Positions 1-8,236 of a DNA stretch of 64,000 bases are shown piece after piece. The notes under the pieces are model-generated. The model was given only the letters and a program-made list of their open reading frames with translations, was not told where the DNA came from and made no database searches. Source of the stretch: Saprospiraceae bacterium UBA1994. GTDB lineage: Bacteria > Bacteroidota > Bacteroidia > Chitinophagales > Saprospiraceae. The first letter of the stretch is position 1, and every line of letters begins with the position of its first letter. The translations under genes and the position numbers were made by a program. The stretch spans positions 498,400-562,399 of the forward strand of contig DDCY01000029.1 in the NCBI GenBank assembly GCA_002335865.1, given 5' to 3'.

Positions 1-2
1 GG

Positions 3-1166
3 ACTGAATTGATATTAGAAATTCAACCCGTTGGCCTAAGTGATTTTCTAGTAGAATGGGAATGGCATATGAATGATCACCTAATTCAAAATTTTGATCA
101 GACTAAAGATAATTACGGTGTATTATCCGAACACCCGGAATTAATAGATATCAACTATGAAGGATCTTTAGACAATATAGATAGATTTCATGCAAATGCG
201 CTCGATTACAATGAAGAGTTAGATCAAATCGTAATCAATAGTCGTAATTACAACGAGTTTTATATCATAGATCACTCGACTAGTAGTGAAGAGTCTGCCA
301 GTCATATCGGTGGTATGTCAGGTAAGGGAGGAGATATATTATATCGATATGGCAATCCACTTACTTACGATAGAGGTACTGCGATGGATCAAAAATTCTA
401 CAGTCAGCATGGCACTAATTGGATAGATCAAGGGCAATATAAAAATGGATTGATAGTATTTAACAATGGTATCAATAGACCAAAAGGGTCATTCTCATCT
501 GTAGAAATTGTGGTGCCGGAAATGGATGGAACTCAATATGTTATCGAACCGAATACTGCATTCGGACCATCGTCTTTCAATTTCGCTTATGTGGGCACAC
601 CCGTAAGCAGTTTCTTTTCTCCACGACTATCTAACGCTGTAGTGCTTCCTAACGAAAACATACTTATTACTGAAGGTCAGATTGGTAAGTTTTTTGAGAT
701 TACTCCTGATAAAGAAATCGTCTGGGAATACATCAATCCAGTACTTGGCAATAATATATCTACACAAGGCGATAATAGTCCAAAGAGTGATGTATTTGCC
801 TCAGAAAGATATACTGTAGATTATAATGGTCTTGTAGGAGATTTGATACCTACTGGGCCAATAGAGTTAAATAGTAATTATGACTGTGATATAGTACAAG
901 AAGAGGTAGCTGTGGAATATGAGAGGCTTGATAAGGTGAAGCTTCTAGAGAATCCCATTGTGAATGAATTAATTATTGTAAATGAGGATTCACAGGTGCT
1001 AGTATTTAAGACTTTTGATTTGTTTGGTAGAGAAGTATTACCAACATTCAGATCTAGTGATAATGTGATTCGTAAAAACTTTGATGTTTCCGTTGGTTGT
1101 TACTTTTTGCAAATAATAAATGAGGTGAATTATACAACGAAAACATTTAAAATAATTAAAGGGTAA
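3..1166 (+). CDS. Secreted arylsulfotransferase-like protein, 5' end outside window
   Basis: Partial gene: the frame is open to the left edge, and the residues there (before VEWEWH) align with the middle of the complete paralogue immediately downstream (VVWEWHAWDH). About 180 N-terminal residues are therefore missing and the TTG at position 9 is not a start. Shared blocks with the paralogue include HPELIDINY, the HANA block, IIDHSTSSEE and the FEITPDKEIVWEYI block, typical of the arylsulfotransferase (ASST, beta-propeller) family, which moves sulfuryl groups between phenolic compounds. The last 75 residues, with FDLFGREV, FDVSVGCYFLQI and a basic end, look like a T9SS type A sorting domain, so the protein is probably exported. 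Catalytic histidines were not assigned; the real substrate is unknown. Confidence 0.75.
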   Translation, partial: TELILEIQPVGLSDFLVEWEWHMNDHLIQNFDQTKDNYGVLSEHPELIDINYEGSLDNIDRFHANALDYNEELDQIVINSRNYNEFYIIDHSTSSEESASHIGGMSGKGGDILYRYGNPLTYDRGTAMDQKFYSQHGTNWIDQGQYKNGLIVFNNGINRPKGSFSSVEIVVPEMDGTQYVIEPNTAFGPSSFNFAYVGTPVSSFFSPRLSNAVVLPNENILITEGQIGKFFEITPDKEIVWEYINPVLGNNISTQGDNSPKSDVFASERYTVDYNGLVGDLIPTGPIELNSNYDCDIVQEEVAVEYERLDKVKLLENPIVNELIIVNEDSQVLVFKTFDLFGREVLPTFRSSDNVIRKNFDVSVGCYFLQIINEVNYTTKTFKIIKG

Positions 1167-1232
1167 TAATTTAAATAAATAAGAATGAAGTGCCTGTGTT
1201 AGCAGGGACTGTCACCAAACAAAATTCATGAT

Positions 1233-2891
1233 ATGAGAAGAACTTTCACTGTTTTGCTAATGGGTGTTTTTATGACAGGCATATTAGCTCAAGATAATAC
1301 TGTAGGGTTAATATCTCTCAAAAGCTGGCTCGCTGATGATGGATATACTTTGCTTTATCCTCACAACCAATCTAACGTCTATCTTATCAATAATTGTGGT
1401 GAGATTGTGCATAAGTGGGAAGGTGCAGAAGAAACGAAACCAGGGAATACAGCATACTTAATGGAGAATGGTAATCTCGTAACTACAAGTAGACCATCAT
1501 CTGTGGCTGGTGATGCCATATGGGCAGGAGGAGGCGGTGCGACGATAGAAGTAAAATCATGGGAAAATGAGCTGCTATCAACCTTTACGCTCAATGATGA
1601 AAATGATAGATTACACCATGATATTGAAGTTTTACCTAGTGGAAATGTTCTCGCGATTAGTTGGGAGTCGATATCCAAAGAAGATGCAATAGCGGCAGGA
1701 AGAGATTCGCTTAATCTTCCAGACAATATATTATGGCCAGACTACGTATTAGAGCTCAATCCCGAAAGTGGAGAGGTCGTTTGGGAGTGGCATGCTTGGG
1801 ATCACCTAATCCAAGACTACGATGAAACAAAAGCGAACTTTGGAGTAGTGGGAGATCATCCAGAATTGATTGATATTAATTATGACACACATGATGGTGA
1901 TGCGGATTGGCTACATGCCAATGCTATAGATTATCACTCAGAGTTTAATCAGATCATGTTGAGTATCCCTTACTTTAATGAGATATGGGTGATCGACCAT
2001 ACTACAAGTACTGAGGACGCAGCTGGTTCTACTGGTGGTCTGTGGGGCCAAGGTGGAGATCTACTATATAGGTGGGGAAATCCAATGACATATAGAGCAG
2101 GAGATTCTACGGATCAGAAACTATTCTTTCAGCATGATGCACATTGGAATCTAGAGCACATCAGTCCAGGAAAAGTAGATTTTGGTAAGGTGATGGTGTT
2201 TAACAATAGAGTGGGATCTGATTTTAGTACTGTCAATATTTTTGATCCTATGTTCGACGATTATGATGGTAATTATATGATCATGGATGGTCAATATATA
2301 CCGGCCGATTTTGATCTTACAATTACACATCCTAGCCCTCAGAGTATGTATTCTACTGGATTGTCTAGCTTTCAGCAATTAGTGAATGATAATTACTTGA
2401 TTACAGTAGGGCGATTTGGATATACATTTGAGATTACTCCAGATAATGAAATCGTTTGGGAGTATATCACTCCTATAAGAGGTGGAGCGGTAGTTCCACA
2501 GGGAGATACTTTACTGATGAATAATAACCTAACATTTAGATCTCATAAATATCCTGTAGATTTTGAGGCATTCGATGGAAAAGATCTATCTTCAAAAGGA
2601 TGGATAGAGCAAGAGCCAAGAGAGGACTTTTGTGACTTCCTGACAGGTGTTGATAAATTGACGACTACAACGCTTCGTATGTATCCTGTGCCAGCTAGTG
2701 CTAACCTAACTATAGATCTTCCAGAAGGTTCTGGTCATAGGGTAGAGCTCTTTACATTGAGTGGACAGAGCGTGATAATAAAATCTGGATTGCAAAACTA
2801 TGCTATGATAGACGTATCTACTTTCCAAGAAGGCGTATATATCGTAAGAGTAAATGGATCGCAAACAGGAAGGGTAATAGTGACTAAGTAG
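1233..2891 (+). CDS. Secreted arylsulfotransferase-like protein with T9SS sorting domain
   Basis: 552 residues. Residues 1-20 (MRRTFTVLLMGVFMTGILAQ) form a signal peptide. The body resembles ASST-family beta-propellers: tryptophan-rich repeats such as GEIVHKWEG, GEVVWEWHAWDH and NEIVWEYITP, plus a conserved histidine in LHHDIEVLPSGN, a family hallmark. The C-terminal 75 residues (MYPVPAS, VELFTLSGQ, FQEGVYIVRV, VIVTK) fit a T9SS type A sorting domain, so export across the outer membrane is expected. It lies 66 bases after a paralogue in the same direction, so the pair looks like a tandem duplication and may be co-transcribed. Sulfotransfer activity is inferred from the family; some ASST-like Bacteroidota proteins may have other roles. 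Confidence 0.8.
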   Translation: MRRTFTVLLMGVFMTGILAQDNTVGLISLKSWLADDGYTLLYPHNQSNVYLINNCGEIVHKWEGAEETKPGNTAYLMENGNLVTTSRPSSVAGDAIWAGGGGATIEVKSWENELLSTFTLNDENDRLHHDIEVLPSGNVLAISWESISKEDAIAAGRDSLNLPDNILWPDYVLELNPESGEVVWEWHAWDHLIQDYDETKANFGVVGDHPELIDINYDTHDGDADWLHANAIDYHSEFNQIMLSIPYFNEIWVIDHTTSTEDAAGSTGGLWGQGGDLLYRWGNPMTYRAGDSTDQKLFFQHDAHWNLEHISPGKVDFGKVMVFNNRVGSDFSTVNIFDPMFDDYDGNYMIMDGQYIPADFDLTITHPSPQSMYSTGLSSFQQLVNDNYLITVGRFGYTFEITPDNEIVWEYITPIRGGAVVPQGDTLLMNNNLTFRSHKYPVDFEAFDGKDLSSKGWIEQEPREDFCDFLTGVDKLTTTTLRMYPVPASANLTIDLPEGSGHRVELFTLSGQSVIIKSGLQNYAMIDVSTFQEGVYIVRVNGSQTGRVIVTK

Positions 2892-2920
2892 TTTACTTAA
2901 TAATATAGTAAATAATTAAA

Positions 2921-2949
2921 GGTGGGCTGTGCGTAATGTGCAGTCCATC
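2921..2949 (+). terminator. Hairpin after the arylsulfotransferase pair
   Basis: A 12-bp stem with several G-T wobbles (GGTGGGCTGTGC against GTGCAGTCCATC) around a 5-base loop starts 29 bases after the stop codon. There is no strong T run after it, so it is a probable but not certain terminator. Confidence 0.5.
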
Positions 2950-2977
2950 TTAAGTATATAGGTTTTGGTAATTTAGA

Positions 2978-2985
2978 TATCTTTG
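2978..2985 (+). promoter_or_regulatory. Bacteroidota -7 element directly before pgpA
   Basis: TATCTTTG matches the Bacteroidota -7 consensus TAnnTTTG and sits exactly four bases before the pgpA ATG, which would give a leaderless or nearly leaderless transcript. No convincing -33 TTG is seen at the usual distance. Confidence 0.4.
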
Positions 2986-2989
2986 TTGT

Positions 2990-3472
2990 ATGAAGAAAAC
3001 GATAGCAAAAGCAATAGGAACATCATTTGGCTTTGGTTTCATTCCTTGGGCTCCAGGTACTTGGGGAGCTGTATTTGGAGTAGCTATTTACTATTTAATA
3101 TATCAATATGCTCCTGAGGATATCAATGCTTGGATGATAGGACTGACTATTGTATTTACAATCATAGGTACTTGGTGCTGTGAAGTTCTCAAGGACGAAT
3201 GGGGAGATGATCCGAATAGGATTGTAATGGATGAGTCTATCGGTATTTGGCTTACATTTATCTGTATGCCTTATGGCTGGTTTAATATATTGTTAGGCTT
3301 TGGACTGTTTAGATTTTTTGATATTCTAAAGCCATTAGGTGTTGGCGCTATAGACCGTAAGATCAAGAATGGCTTTGGTGTGATGGCAGATGATCTACTT
3401 GCAGGTGTATACGCATTTATTGTACTTCAAGCTGCAAACTACTTTGGATTGGTAGAGTATTTCGGTTCCTAA
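2990..3472 (+). CDS. pgpA: Phosphatidylglycerophosphatase A
   Basis: 160 residues, the usual size. PgpA removes the phosphate from phosphatidylglycerol phosphate in the inner membrane, the last step of phosphatidylglycerol synthesis. Family signatures visible: the N-terminal GFGFIPWAPGTWG block, the acidic DEWGDDPNRIVMDESIG block (metal and active-site acids), and KPLGVGAIDRKIKNGFGVMADDLLAG near the end. Hydrophobic segments lie at about 22-42, 48-68, 92-110 and 138-158, fitting a membrane enzyme. It stands alone between the arylsulfotransferase pair and the convergent ribosomal protein operon. ATG start supported by the TATCTTTG element four bases upstream. Confidence 0.93.
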   Translation: MKKTIAKAIGTSFGFGFIPWAPGTWGAVFGVAIYYLIYQYAPEDINAWMIGLTIVFTIIGTWCCEVLKDEWGDDPNRIVMDESIGIWLTFICMPYGWFNILLGFGLFRFFDILKPLGVGAIDRKIKNGFGVMADDLLAGVYAFIVLQAANYFGLVEYFGS

Positions 3473-3590
3473 ATATTTGATGGATTGGACTAACTTGGTA
3501 CAATATTTTTATGTAGAATAGCCCCACAATATTTTGGTCTTGGCTCCTGATTTGTCATTAGAGTATTTCTCTGCATAAACCATAAAAAAA

Positions 3591-3615
3591 GGGATAACCT
3601 CATTGAGATTATCCC
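3591..3615 (-). terminator. Terminator of the rpmI-rplT operon
   Basis: An 11-bp stem (one G-U wobble on the minus strand) with a 3-base loop, followed on the minus strand by a run of seven U (positions 3590-3584). It lies 27 bases after the rplT stop. The same hairpin is followed on the plus strand by TTCTT, so it may also stop pgpA transcription. Confidence 0.88.
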
Positions 3616-3642
3616 TTCTTATGTATTACTGGAAAGTTAAGC

Positions 3643-3987
3643 TTACTTCACTTGGTTTACAAGTGTCTTAAATGATTCTGAGTGATTCATTGCAAGGTCA
3701 GCAAGAACTTTTCTATTTAGTTTGATATCTGCTTTCGATAGACCGTGCATGAATGTACTATACGACATTCCTTCTTGCCTCGCTGCCGCATTGATACGCG
3801 CAATCCATAATCTTTTGAAAGCTCTTTTCTTAAGCTTACGTCCAATATATGAATACTGCATTGCTTTTTCAACAGCATTCTTAGCTACTGTATAGACTTT
3901 ACTTCTAGCACCAAAGTATCCTCTGGCTGCTTTTAAGATTTTTTTCCTTCTTCTTCTTGAAGCTACGGCATTTACCGATCTAGGCAT
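3643..3987 (-). CDS. rplT: 50S ribosomal protein L20
   Basis: 114 residues, the normal length. L20 binds 23S rRNA early in assembly of the large subunit. The sequence begins MPRSVNAVASRRRRKKILK and is very basic, with the conserved segments GYFGARSKVYTVAKNAVEKAMQYSYIGRKLKKR and LWIARINAAARQEGMSYS (given here only as markers). It follows rpmI by 93 bases and ends before a clear terminator, so the two form one operon. In many bacteria L20 represses its own operon through the infC-rpmI-rplT leader; infC is not next to it here. Confidence 0.97.
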   Translation of the reverse strand: MPRSVNAVASRRRRKKILKAARGYFGARSKVYTVAKNAVEKAMQYSYIGRKLKKRAFKRLWIARINAAARQEGMSYSTFMHGLSKADIKLNRKVLADLAMNHSESFKTLVNQVK

Positions 3988-4080
3988 AATTTGAAATTTT
4001 AGTACAATACAGGGATCAATTGTTTTTTTGATTCTTTAAACCTGTATCCTCGTTAAATAATAGAAAAATAAAATCCAATA

Positions 4081-4278
4081 TTATTGGATACAAAGCAGTG
4101 CTTTGATTCTCTTTTGATCTGCTTTAGATACAAGAGTTGATCCACCTAGTCTAGTCTTCGCTTTCTTTGACTTGTTTCTCATCATATGAGAAGTATAAGC
4201 CTGAAATCTCTTAACTTTACCCGAACCAGTAATCTTAAATCTCTTCTTTGCACTACTGTGCGTCTTCATCTTTGGCAT
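4081..4278 (-). CDS. rpmI: 50S ribosomal protein L35
   Basis: 65 residues, normal for L35, a small basic protein of the large ribosomal subunit. The N-terminus MPKMKTHSSAKKRFKITGSG is the family signature. First gene of a two-gene operon with rplT. A promoter with good -33 and -7 elements lies 33-63 bases upstream, so transcription starts here and not in an upstream infC, which is the more common arrangement in bacteria. The start is the only sensible ATG. Confidence 0.97.
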   Translation of the reverse strand: MPKMKTHSSAKKRFKITGSGKVKRFQAYTSHMMRNKSKKAKTRLGGSTLVSKADQKRIKALLCIQ

Positions 4279-4310
4279 TACTGAAAGATTAATTTGTTAT
4301 AAAATGTGTG

Positions 4311-4341
4311 CAAAAGTAATTATTTATAGCATAAATGACAA
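4311..4341 (-). promoter_or_regulatory. Promoter of rpmI-rplT
   Basis: On the minus strand a TTG (-33) at 4341-4339, a 20-base spacer and TACTTTTG (-7, matching TAnnTTTG) at 4318-4311. Spacing and both boxes fit the Bacteroidota primary sigma factor. The predicted start lies about 25 bases before the rpmI ATG. Confidence 0.65.
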
Positions 4342-4434
4342 CTGTTGCCTAGCTTTTATTAATAATTTATATTTTTCGCATTAACTATATAAATATGTGT
4401 AGTGGATTGATTGGCAGAGCTAACGCTATTGAGC

Positions 4435-5022
4435 CTATTCGGGCTCTCTATTGAGTAAATCAAATTTAGTGACTACACGATGTTCACCTGGAATTAGGCC
4501 AGATAGATCAAGGTTTTGGATACTAGCTCTAACTAGTCTCAATACAGGAAATCCTATAGAAGCAAACATCTTTCTTACTTGTCTATTCTTACCTTCTGTG
4601 AGTGTAATAGAAGCCCAACTAGTAGGTATAGATTTTCGTACGCGTATAGGGGGAATACGATCTGGAAGATTAGGCCGATCAATAATTTTTGCTTTACATT
4701 TTTGGGTCTTGTACATGGACTTTCCAACTTTAATGACTGGACCGGCTTCTAGAGCAACTATAGCTCCAGAAGTTATAGTGCCATCTACCTGAACCCAATA
4801 GGTGCGTGGGTGATTATATTTTGGGTCTAAAAGTTTGTGATTTAGTCGCTTATCATCAGTCAACAGGAGTAAACCTTCACTATCTCTATCCAATCTTCCC
4901 ACTGGATAGATGTCCTTAGCGATATTTAGATAGTCAGCTAAAGTTTTATGCGTCTCTATCTCTTTGGTGAATTGTGAGAGTACGTCAAATGGCTTGTAGA
5001 ATGCTATGTAAGTATATCTCAA
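4435..5022 (-). CDS. rluE: 23S/16S rRNA pseudouridine synthase, RluE/RsuA family
   Basis: 195 residues. RsuA/RluB/RluE/RluF enzymes turn a specific uridine in rRNA into pseudouridine. Visible: YIAFYKPFDVLSQF at the start, the catalytic motif GRLDRDSEGLLLLT with Asp45, and the C-terminal GKNRQVRKMFASIGFPVLRLVR block. There is no N-terminal S4 domain, which together with the short length points to the RluE branch (uridine 2457 of 23S rRNA in E. coli). It begins three bases after the ychF stop, so the two genes are co-transcribed. The exact uridine modified is inferred from the family. Confidence 0.88.
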   Translation of the reverse strand: MRYTYIAFYKPFDVLSQFTKEIETHKTLADYLNIAKDIYPVGRLDRDSEGLLLLTDDKRLNHKLLDPKYNHPRTYWVQVDGTITSGAIVALEAGPVIKVGKSMYKTQKCKAKIIDRPNLPDRIPPIRVRKSIPTSWASITLTEGKNRQVRKMFASIGFPVLRLVRASIQNLDLSGLIPGEHRVVTKFDLLNREPE

Positions 5023-5025
5023 TAC

Positions 5026-6123
5026 TTAAACATTGAATCTAAAGTGCATAATATCACCATCAGTTACAATGTATTCTTTTCCTTCGATTCCTTGCTTTCC
5101 AGCAGTCTTTACAGCGGACTCAGAACCATGCTCTGTATAATCAGCGTACTTGATTACCTCTGCGCGGATAAATCCTTTTTCAAAATCAGTATGAATTACA
5201 CCAGCAGCTTGCGGAGCGGTTGATCCTTTCAAAACAGTCCATGCTCTCACTTCTTTAACACCTGCGGTAAAGTAAGTGATAAGATTAAGTATGTTATAAC
5301 ATGCACGGATAACTTGGTTAACTCCTGCTTCAGCAAGACCCATAGCCTCGATAAACTCCATTCGCTCTTCCTTAGTTTCCAACTCAGCTATATCTGCTTC
5401 GATTCCTGCAGAAATAAGTATCATTTCAGCATCTTCTCCGACGATACATTTGGCAAATGCTTTAGTATGTTCATTTCCGTCTATGACAGACTCTTCATCT
5501 ACATTACAAACATAGATAATTGGCTTGGCCGTAAGTAACTGCATCTCACTGAGCATCTCCCGCCCATCTTCTGATAGATCCAAACTTCTCGCTGGCTTGC
5601 TATCGGATAGGTGAGCCATCATTGTTTCTATAATCTCAACTCTCTTTCCTTCTAATTTATCACCACCTTTAGCAGCTTTTTTTTGCTTATCTAATCTTTT
5701 TTCTACTGATTCTATATCCTTAAGAATCAACTCAGTATCTATAATGTCCTTATCTCTTACTGGATCTACATTTCCATCGACGTGAATTACATTATCATCT
5801 ACAAAGCATCTCACAACGTGGACGATAGCATCTACCTCACGGATATTCGCTAAAAATTGATTTCCAAGTCCTTCACCTTTGCTGGCTCCTTTGATCAGAC
5901 CTGCAATATCGACAATCTCAACAGTAGTCGGTTGTACCTTTTCTGGCTGTACGAGTTCTGATAGCTTGTCCAACCTTTCGTCAGGTACTGTAATCATACC
6001 TATGTTAGGCTCCTTAGTTGCAAATGGGTAGTTAGCCGCTAATGCTTTCGCTGATGTTAACGCATTAAATAAAGTTGATTTTCCAACGTTTGGTAGTCCT
6101 ACAATTCCGCACTGTAATGCCAT
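5026..6123 (-). CDS. ychF: Ribosome-binding ATPase YchF (Obg family)
   Basis: 365 residues, typical for YchF. This Obg-family P-loop protein prefers ATP, binds ribosomes and is linked to stress and redox responses. Motifs: G1 GLPNVGKS at 8-15, G2/switch region with NYPFATKEPN, G3 DIAGLIKGASKGEGLGN, and the C-terminal TGS-like domain with WTVLKGSTAPQAAGVIHTDFEKGFIRAE. A coiled-coil region occupies about 130-200. First gene of an operon with rluE, three bases apart. A TATCTTTG -7 element lies on the minus strand at 6172-6165, about 40 bases before the ATG, though no -33 box is evident. Confidence 0.96.
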   Translation of the reverse strand: MALQCGIVGLPNVGKSTLFNALTSAKALAANYPFATKEPNIGMITVPDERLDKLSELVQPEKVQPTTVEIVDIAGLIKGASKGEGLGNQFLANIREVDAIVHVVRCFVDDNVIHVDGNVDPVRDKDIIDTELILKDIESVEKRLDKQKKAAKGGDKLEGKRVEIIETMMAHLSDSKPARSLDLSEDGREMLSEMQLLTAKPIIYVCNVDEESVIDGNEHTKAFAKCIVGEDAEMILISAGIEADIAELETKEERMEFIEAMGLAEAGVNQVIRACYNILNLITYFTAGVKEVRAWTVLKGSTAPQAAGVIHTDFEKGFIRAEVIKYADYTEHGSESAVKTAGKQGIEGKEYIVTDGDIMHFRFNV

Positions 6124-6296
6124 TTATAATATCTTTTTAAAAGTATAATATGTTTATAAAGTCGCAAAGATAGAATAAGAGATGAATTATATGGAATGAT
6201 AGTAAACCAATTGATCAATAGACTAAATCTATGTAATAAATAAGAGTAGACTTACTGCTATCTAAGTAAAATTGTCCATTCCCCAACAAAAAAAAG

Positions 6297-6324
6297 AGTC
6301 CAGCGACACATGGCCAACTGAACT
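6297..6324 (-). terminator. Terminator of hpf
   Basis: On the minus strand AGTTCAG pairs with CTGGACT (one U-G wobble), and a run of eight U follows directly (plus-strand A tract about 6287-6295). It lies about 33 bases after the hpf stop codon. The rest of 6124-6356 shows no gene. Confidence 0.75.
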
Positions 6325-6356
6325 TATATTTTTATACTAAAGAAAAAGTTACTGTT

Positions 6357-6722
6357 TTATATTGCCTTTACGTTATTTTCAAAGGTATTATAGACAATAT
6401 CTGTCATTTCTTTAACTGGAGATTTATGATCCTTGCGTTTCTCTTTGACTTTCTTGGCTTGTCGCTTTAGAGATTTGAATGCTGCAGCGAATGCTCTTTC
6501 ATCACCTTCAGCAGTATTTCCAACAAATATATCGCTACCTGAAATTCTCAATCTGATCTCTGCTAATACATCTTTAGGGTTACTACCGTCATCTAATTTA
6601 AAGAATACGTTGGCCTGAGTGATATTAAGACCGTACTTCTTATCTAAGCTCTTGATTTTGCTCTCCATAAACTCTCTTTTCTCATGAGTAAAAGTAAAAG
6701 GTGCTTCAATAGTTATTTGCAT
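6357..6722 (-). CDS. hpf: Ribosome hibernation promoting factor (HPF/RaiA), short form
   Basis: 121 residues, a short-type HPF: only the S30AE domain is present and the long C-terminal dimerisation domain is absent. The protein binds the decoding region of the 30S subunit in slow growth and protects idle ribosomes. The sequence begins MQITIEAPFTFTHEKREFMESKI and has the beta-alpha-beta-beta-beta-alpha pattern, with KLDDGSNPKDVLAEIRLRISG in the middle and the basic helix FAAAFKSLKRQAKKVKEKRKDH, the rRNA-contacting part. It is a single gene with its own terminator and diverges from ftsE. Confidence 0.92.
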   Translation of the reverse strand: MQITIEAPFTFTHEKREFMESKIKSLDKKYGLNITQANVFFKLDDGSNPKDVLAEIRLRISGSDIFVGNTAEGDERAFAAAFKSLKRQAKKVKEKRKDHKSPVKEMTDIVYNTFENNVKAI

Positions 6723-6860
6723 AGTTCTTTATATATTTAGTTGAGAAATGTTCAGTTAGAAAATGATATCATAATTAGTAACATAATGTTAACCTAGTAT
6801 TAGGAGAATTTGTTCGGTAAGTATTAAGTTTTACACCATATTTAAAATATTAATTTCACC

Positions 6861-7523
6861 ATGGTAGTCAATTTGCAACAATGCGTAATCGGTAACGAAG
6901 AGAAAGAAGTTATGCACGATGTCAATTTGCAAGTGATGCCAGGAGAATTTTGCTACGTGACAGGTCGTTCTGGTACTGGTAAGTCTACATTGCTCAAGAC
7001 CTTGTATGGTGAGTACTCATTACTATCAGGCTATGCAGAGGTTTTAGGATTTGATCTATCTAAGATATCCAAGATAGAAATACCTGACCTTCGCAGAAAA
7101 ATTGGAATGGTATTCCAAGATTTTAGTTTATTTCCTAATTGGTCGGTAAAGCGAAATCTGATTTTCATTTTAGAAGCGACTGACTGGAAAGACAAAACTA
7201 AAGTGCTTAGTAGGGTAGATGATGTACTGGCTTCCGTAGGATTGACTGATATGATTGACCGGAAGGTGTTTTCTCTTAGTGGTGGAGAGCAGCAGCGACT
7301 ATGTATCGCTAGAGCTATACTCAATACTCCAGAGCTAATCATAGCTGACGAACCAACTGGTAATCTAGATCCACAATCTAGTGATGAAGTTTTTCAACTA
7401 TTTCAACAAATCAATCAAGACTTTGGTACAGCGACTATATTTGCCACTCACAATAGTCGATTAATCAATGATTATCCTGCGAGAGTTATTGATTGTGTAG
7501 ATGGTGTATTGGTAGAGATGTGA
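6861..7523 (+). CDS. ftsE: Cell division ATP-binding protein FtsE
   Basis: 220 residues, the usual FtsE length. FtsE with the membrane protein FtsX forms an ABC-type complex that, at the division septum, activates peptidoglycan hydrolases. Walker A is GRSGTGKS at 35-42, the Q loop is VFQDFSLFPNWSV, the signature LSGGEQQR, Walker B LIIADEPTGNLDP, and the H loop ATHNSRL. The NLDP after Walker B and the short length favour FtsE over lipoprotein exporters of the LolD type, but LolD cannot be fully excluded. No ftsX is adjacent; the neighbour downstream is convergent. Confidence 0.88.
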   Translation: MVVNLQQCVIGNEEKEVMHDVNLQVMPGEFCYVTGRSGTGKSTLLKTLYGEYSLLSGYAEVLGFDLSKISKIEIPDLRRKIGMVFQDFSLFPNWSVKRNLIFILEATDWKDKTKVLSRVDDVLASVGLTDMIDRKVFSLSGGEQQRLCIARAILNTPELIIADEPTGNLDPQSSDEVFQLFQQINQDFGTATIFATHNSRLINDYPARVIDCVDGVLVEM

Positions 7524-7549
7524 TTTAAAATTTTGTTTCGCCTTTGATA

Positions 7550-8086
7550 TCAGAAGCTAGGTTTACTAAACAATTCTAATATAATCATCGCCCAAAAGAT
7601 AATACCAAATGCGACAAGAGCCATTTGACCTGTAGAATATCTGCCTACTTCTTCACCATCATAATCATCAGAATTCATAATAGCAAAATTGAGCGCCCTA
7701 ACCGGTGGTATCAGAAATGCAAAAGCCATTATCGCTACTAGGCCTATCGGATCTGGTAATCTTGAAGATAGATTCATACAGAAATATCCTACAAATAATA
7801 ATCCGCTGTTATAAGTAGATGTATAACCATTCTTTTTGGCATATTTCTGAATGCGCTTAAATAATGGATAAGCCCAAAATATTCCAAATATTGCTCGAGC
7901 CGCTGGCATCATATCAGGTTCTTCTTTTTGTTGAAAGAATCGCCAAGATTTATACATCCACCAAATCGCATACAATCCTAAACTTAAAATAAATAGAACA
8001 ATGAATTTATTGCCATCTACTAATTCTATATACCATTTAGAGCTTTGATTTTCAGAATCATGATTTGATGAATCGTTGTATTCCAT
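7550..8086 (-). CDS. Multi-pass membrane protein, DUF4234-like
   Basis: 178 residues. No enzyme motif is visible. Predicted membrane segments lie at about 30-48, 67-82, 98-112, 116-134 and 155-173. The pattern SLGLYAIWWMYKSWRFF near the start and the later FGIFWAYPLFKRIQ resemble DUF4234, a family of unknown function with tryptophan-rich membrane turns. The N-terminus is charged and rich in Ser, Asn and Asp and is likely cytoplasmic. It is convergent with ftsE (26-base gap) and stands alone. Function unknown. Confidence 0.65.
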   Translation of the reverse strand: MEYNDSSNHDSENQSSKWYIELVDGNKFIVLFILSLGLYAIWWMYKSWRFFQQKEEPDMMPAARAIFGIFWAYPLFKRIQKYAKKNGYTSTYNSGLLFVGYFCMNLSSRLPDPIGLVAIMAFAFLIPPVRALNFAIMNSDDYDGEEVGRYSTGQMALVAFGIIFWAMIILELFSKPSF

Positions 8087-8236
8087 AGGTGGATTCTAAT
8101 TTAAATTTCTGTTATATGAAGATATTCAAACGTAATCAGCTTTTATCATATTTCAATAAGAATATCGAAATATCTATGTCATCTATCGATTTCAACTTAA
8201 TTTAGCTTAATAATATTAATCGAAAGCAAGTTATTT

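Noticed and set aside
6433..6618. A plus-strand frame over hpf
   Set aside because: Antisense shadow of a clearly conserved gene.
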